Positions 41,618 to 42,249 of a stretch of DNA of 42,249 bases are shown here, one piece after another. The notes beneath the pieces are model-generated. The model had not been told where the DNA came from. It searched no databases and saw only the letters and a program-made list of their open reading frames with translations. Source of the stretch: Gemmatimonadota bacterium (GTDB lineage: Bacteria; Gemmatimonadota; Gemmatimonadetes; Gemmatimonadales; Gemmatimonadaceae). Within the stretch, counting starts at the first letter, position 1, and each line of letters starts with the position of its first letter. A program made the position numbers and the translations under genes. Location: positions 1-42,249 of the forward strand of contig JARIEV010000014.1 in assembly GCA_031127225.1 (NCBI GenBank), given 5' to 3'.

Positions 41618-42249
41618 TCACGTGGTGTGCGGCCACTCCGCCGACCACAGGAGCACCGCGTGGACGCGGCGATCGGCCACATGGAGGGCGCGCACCGTAC
41701 GCGTCAGCCAGGCCAGCGACGTGACGCCTGGCTGGGCGCACAGCACCACCGCGGTGTCCACGGGCAGCTGTGCGGCGAGATCGTGATCGGTTGCGAACAG
41801 CGCGAGGTCGTGATGTGCCGCCAACCGGCACAGCTCGTCCGGCGTGAGCGGGGTGTCGGTCGTGGAAAGCCCCGTGAGGCGCGAGCGGAGGCGGCGAGGG
41901 AGCACGATGTCCACGAGGGTCTCGCGACCAACGGTGAGGGGACGCGGCGCCTCCCATCGGGACGCGGTCGCCGTCAGCGCACCGTGCCGCGTCGCGTCGA
42001 CGCCCGAGGACGTCGTGGTGAGCACGGACAGCGGAAGCCAGGGCACGAGCGCCGACGTGTGCCCCGCAACATCGACCACCACGGTGGCACGCGACTCATG
42101 CGCCGCCACCGCCGCCAGATTGAGCGCGACCGCACCCGCCAACGCCGGGCGATCGGCCACGATTTCCACGTATCGCGCCACGTCACCGATACTGCTAACA
42201 GCGAGGTGCAGCAGCGGCCACGCTGGATCGGTGGGATCCAGAACCGGCG
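41618..42249 (-). CDS. ParA/BY-kinase-like P-loop-fold protein with degenerate Walker A (5' end outside window)
   Basis: About 210 residues visible; the frame stays open to the window edge, so the N-terminus is missing. The segment ADRPALAGAVALNLAAVAA followed by VVVDVAGHTSALVPWLP lines up with the first strand, P-loop helix and VLLVDAD strand of ParA/Mrp or CpsD-type ATPases, but the Gly-rich Walker A with Lys is absent. A later ALFATDHDLAAQLPVDTAVV and CAQPGVTSLAWLTRTVRALH match the AD.VVLVV-RPGVTS region of that superfamily. It may be a non-ATP-binding partner in polysaccharide export. The family call is tentative. Confidence 0.5.
   Translation of the reverse strand, partial: PVLDPTDPAWPLLHLAVSSIGDVARYVEIVADRPALAGAVALNLAAVAAHESRATVVVDVAGHTSALVPWLPLSVLTTTSSGVDATRHGALTATASRWEAPRPLTVGRETLVDIVLPRRLRSRLTGLSTTDTPLTPDELCRLAAHHDLALFATDHDLAAQLPVDTAVVLCAQPGVTSLAWLTRTVRALHVADRRVHAVLLWSAEWPHTT

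Noticed and set aside
1-42249. tRNA, rRNA, insertion sequence or prophage genes
   Set aside because: No transposase, integrase or RNA-gene signature was found on either strand by reading.

Overview
The window is about 42 kb of gene-dense, high-GC bacterial DNA with short intergenic gaps and many 4-nt start/stop overlaps. Several products are outer-membrane beta-barrel proteins and lipoproteins, so the cell is Gram-negative. My best guess is a member of the Gemmatimonadota. This is inference from overall protein character and cannot be proved without a database search. I see no rRNA, tRNA, CRISPR array, insertion sequence or prophage.

Layout. (1) 1-6.75 kb is a signalling block on the plus strand: a PAS histidine kinase (cut by the window edge), a REC-HD-GYP regulator, an unusual acidic/AT-hook/AAPAKK-repeat protein, a PAS-GAF histidine kinase, an NtrC-type sigma-54 activator and a single-domain receiver. 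Most neighbours overlap by 4 nt. (2) 6.9-8.4 kb holds an alpha/beta hydrolase and a MerR-type regulator. (3) 8.5-13.4 kb is a serine-synthesis operon: serA, an FAD oxidase of the glycolate/D-lactate type, a SerB-like phosphatase and a class V aminotransferase that could supply the SerC step. (4) 13.4-18.1 kb holds a long inverted repeat, an SDR, a plasmid-type RepA-like protein, a carboxy-terminal processing protease and a TolB-like lipoprotein. (5) 18.1-21.2 kb holds marR-yceI, a YhaM-like HD exonuclease homologue, a small zinc-ribbon protein and a YggX-like protein with two CxxC pairs. (6) 21.3-31.9 kb is a long minus-strand run: argC-argB-argD-paiB, then a PafA-like phosphatase, an Smr-like protein, an M28 peptidase, a MoeB-rhodanese fusion and a membrane-anchored hydrolase. 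(7) 31.9-34.6 kb holds divergent argR, argH and a HAD hydrolase. The argC/argR gap carries ARG-box-like half sites over a good sigma-70 promoter. (8) 34.6-42.2 kb holds three outer-membrane barrels, an amine-oxidase-like flavoprotein, a conserved membrane protein, ispG, a small alarmone hydrolase, free methionine sulfoxide reductase, another small membrane protein and a ParA/BY-kinase-like protein without a usable Walker A motif, cut by the window edge.

The most distinctive item is the acidic/AT-hook/H1-like protein, whose gene carries 17 tandem 18-bp units and overlaps the start of a histidine kinase gene. The ARG-box promoter with a probable leaderless argC start, the RepA orphan, the serine operon with a substitute aminotransferase and the two long inverted repeats also merit attention. 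Three strong hairpins lie between convergent genes and look like bidirectional terminators.
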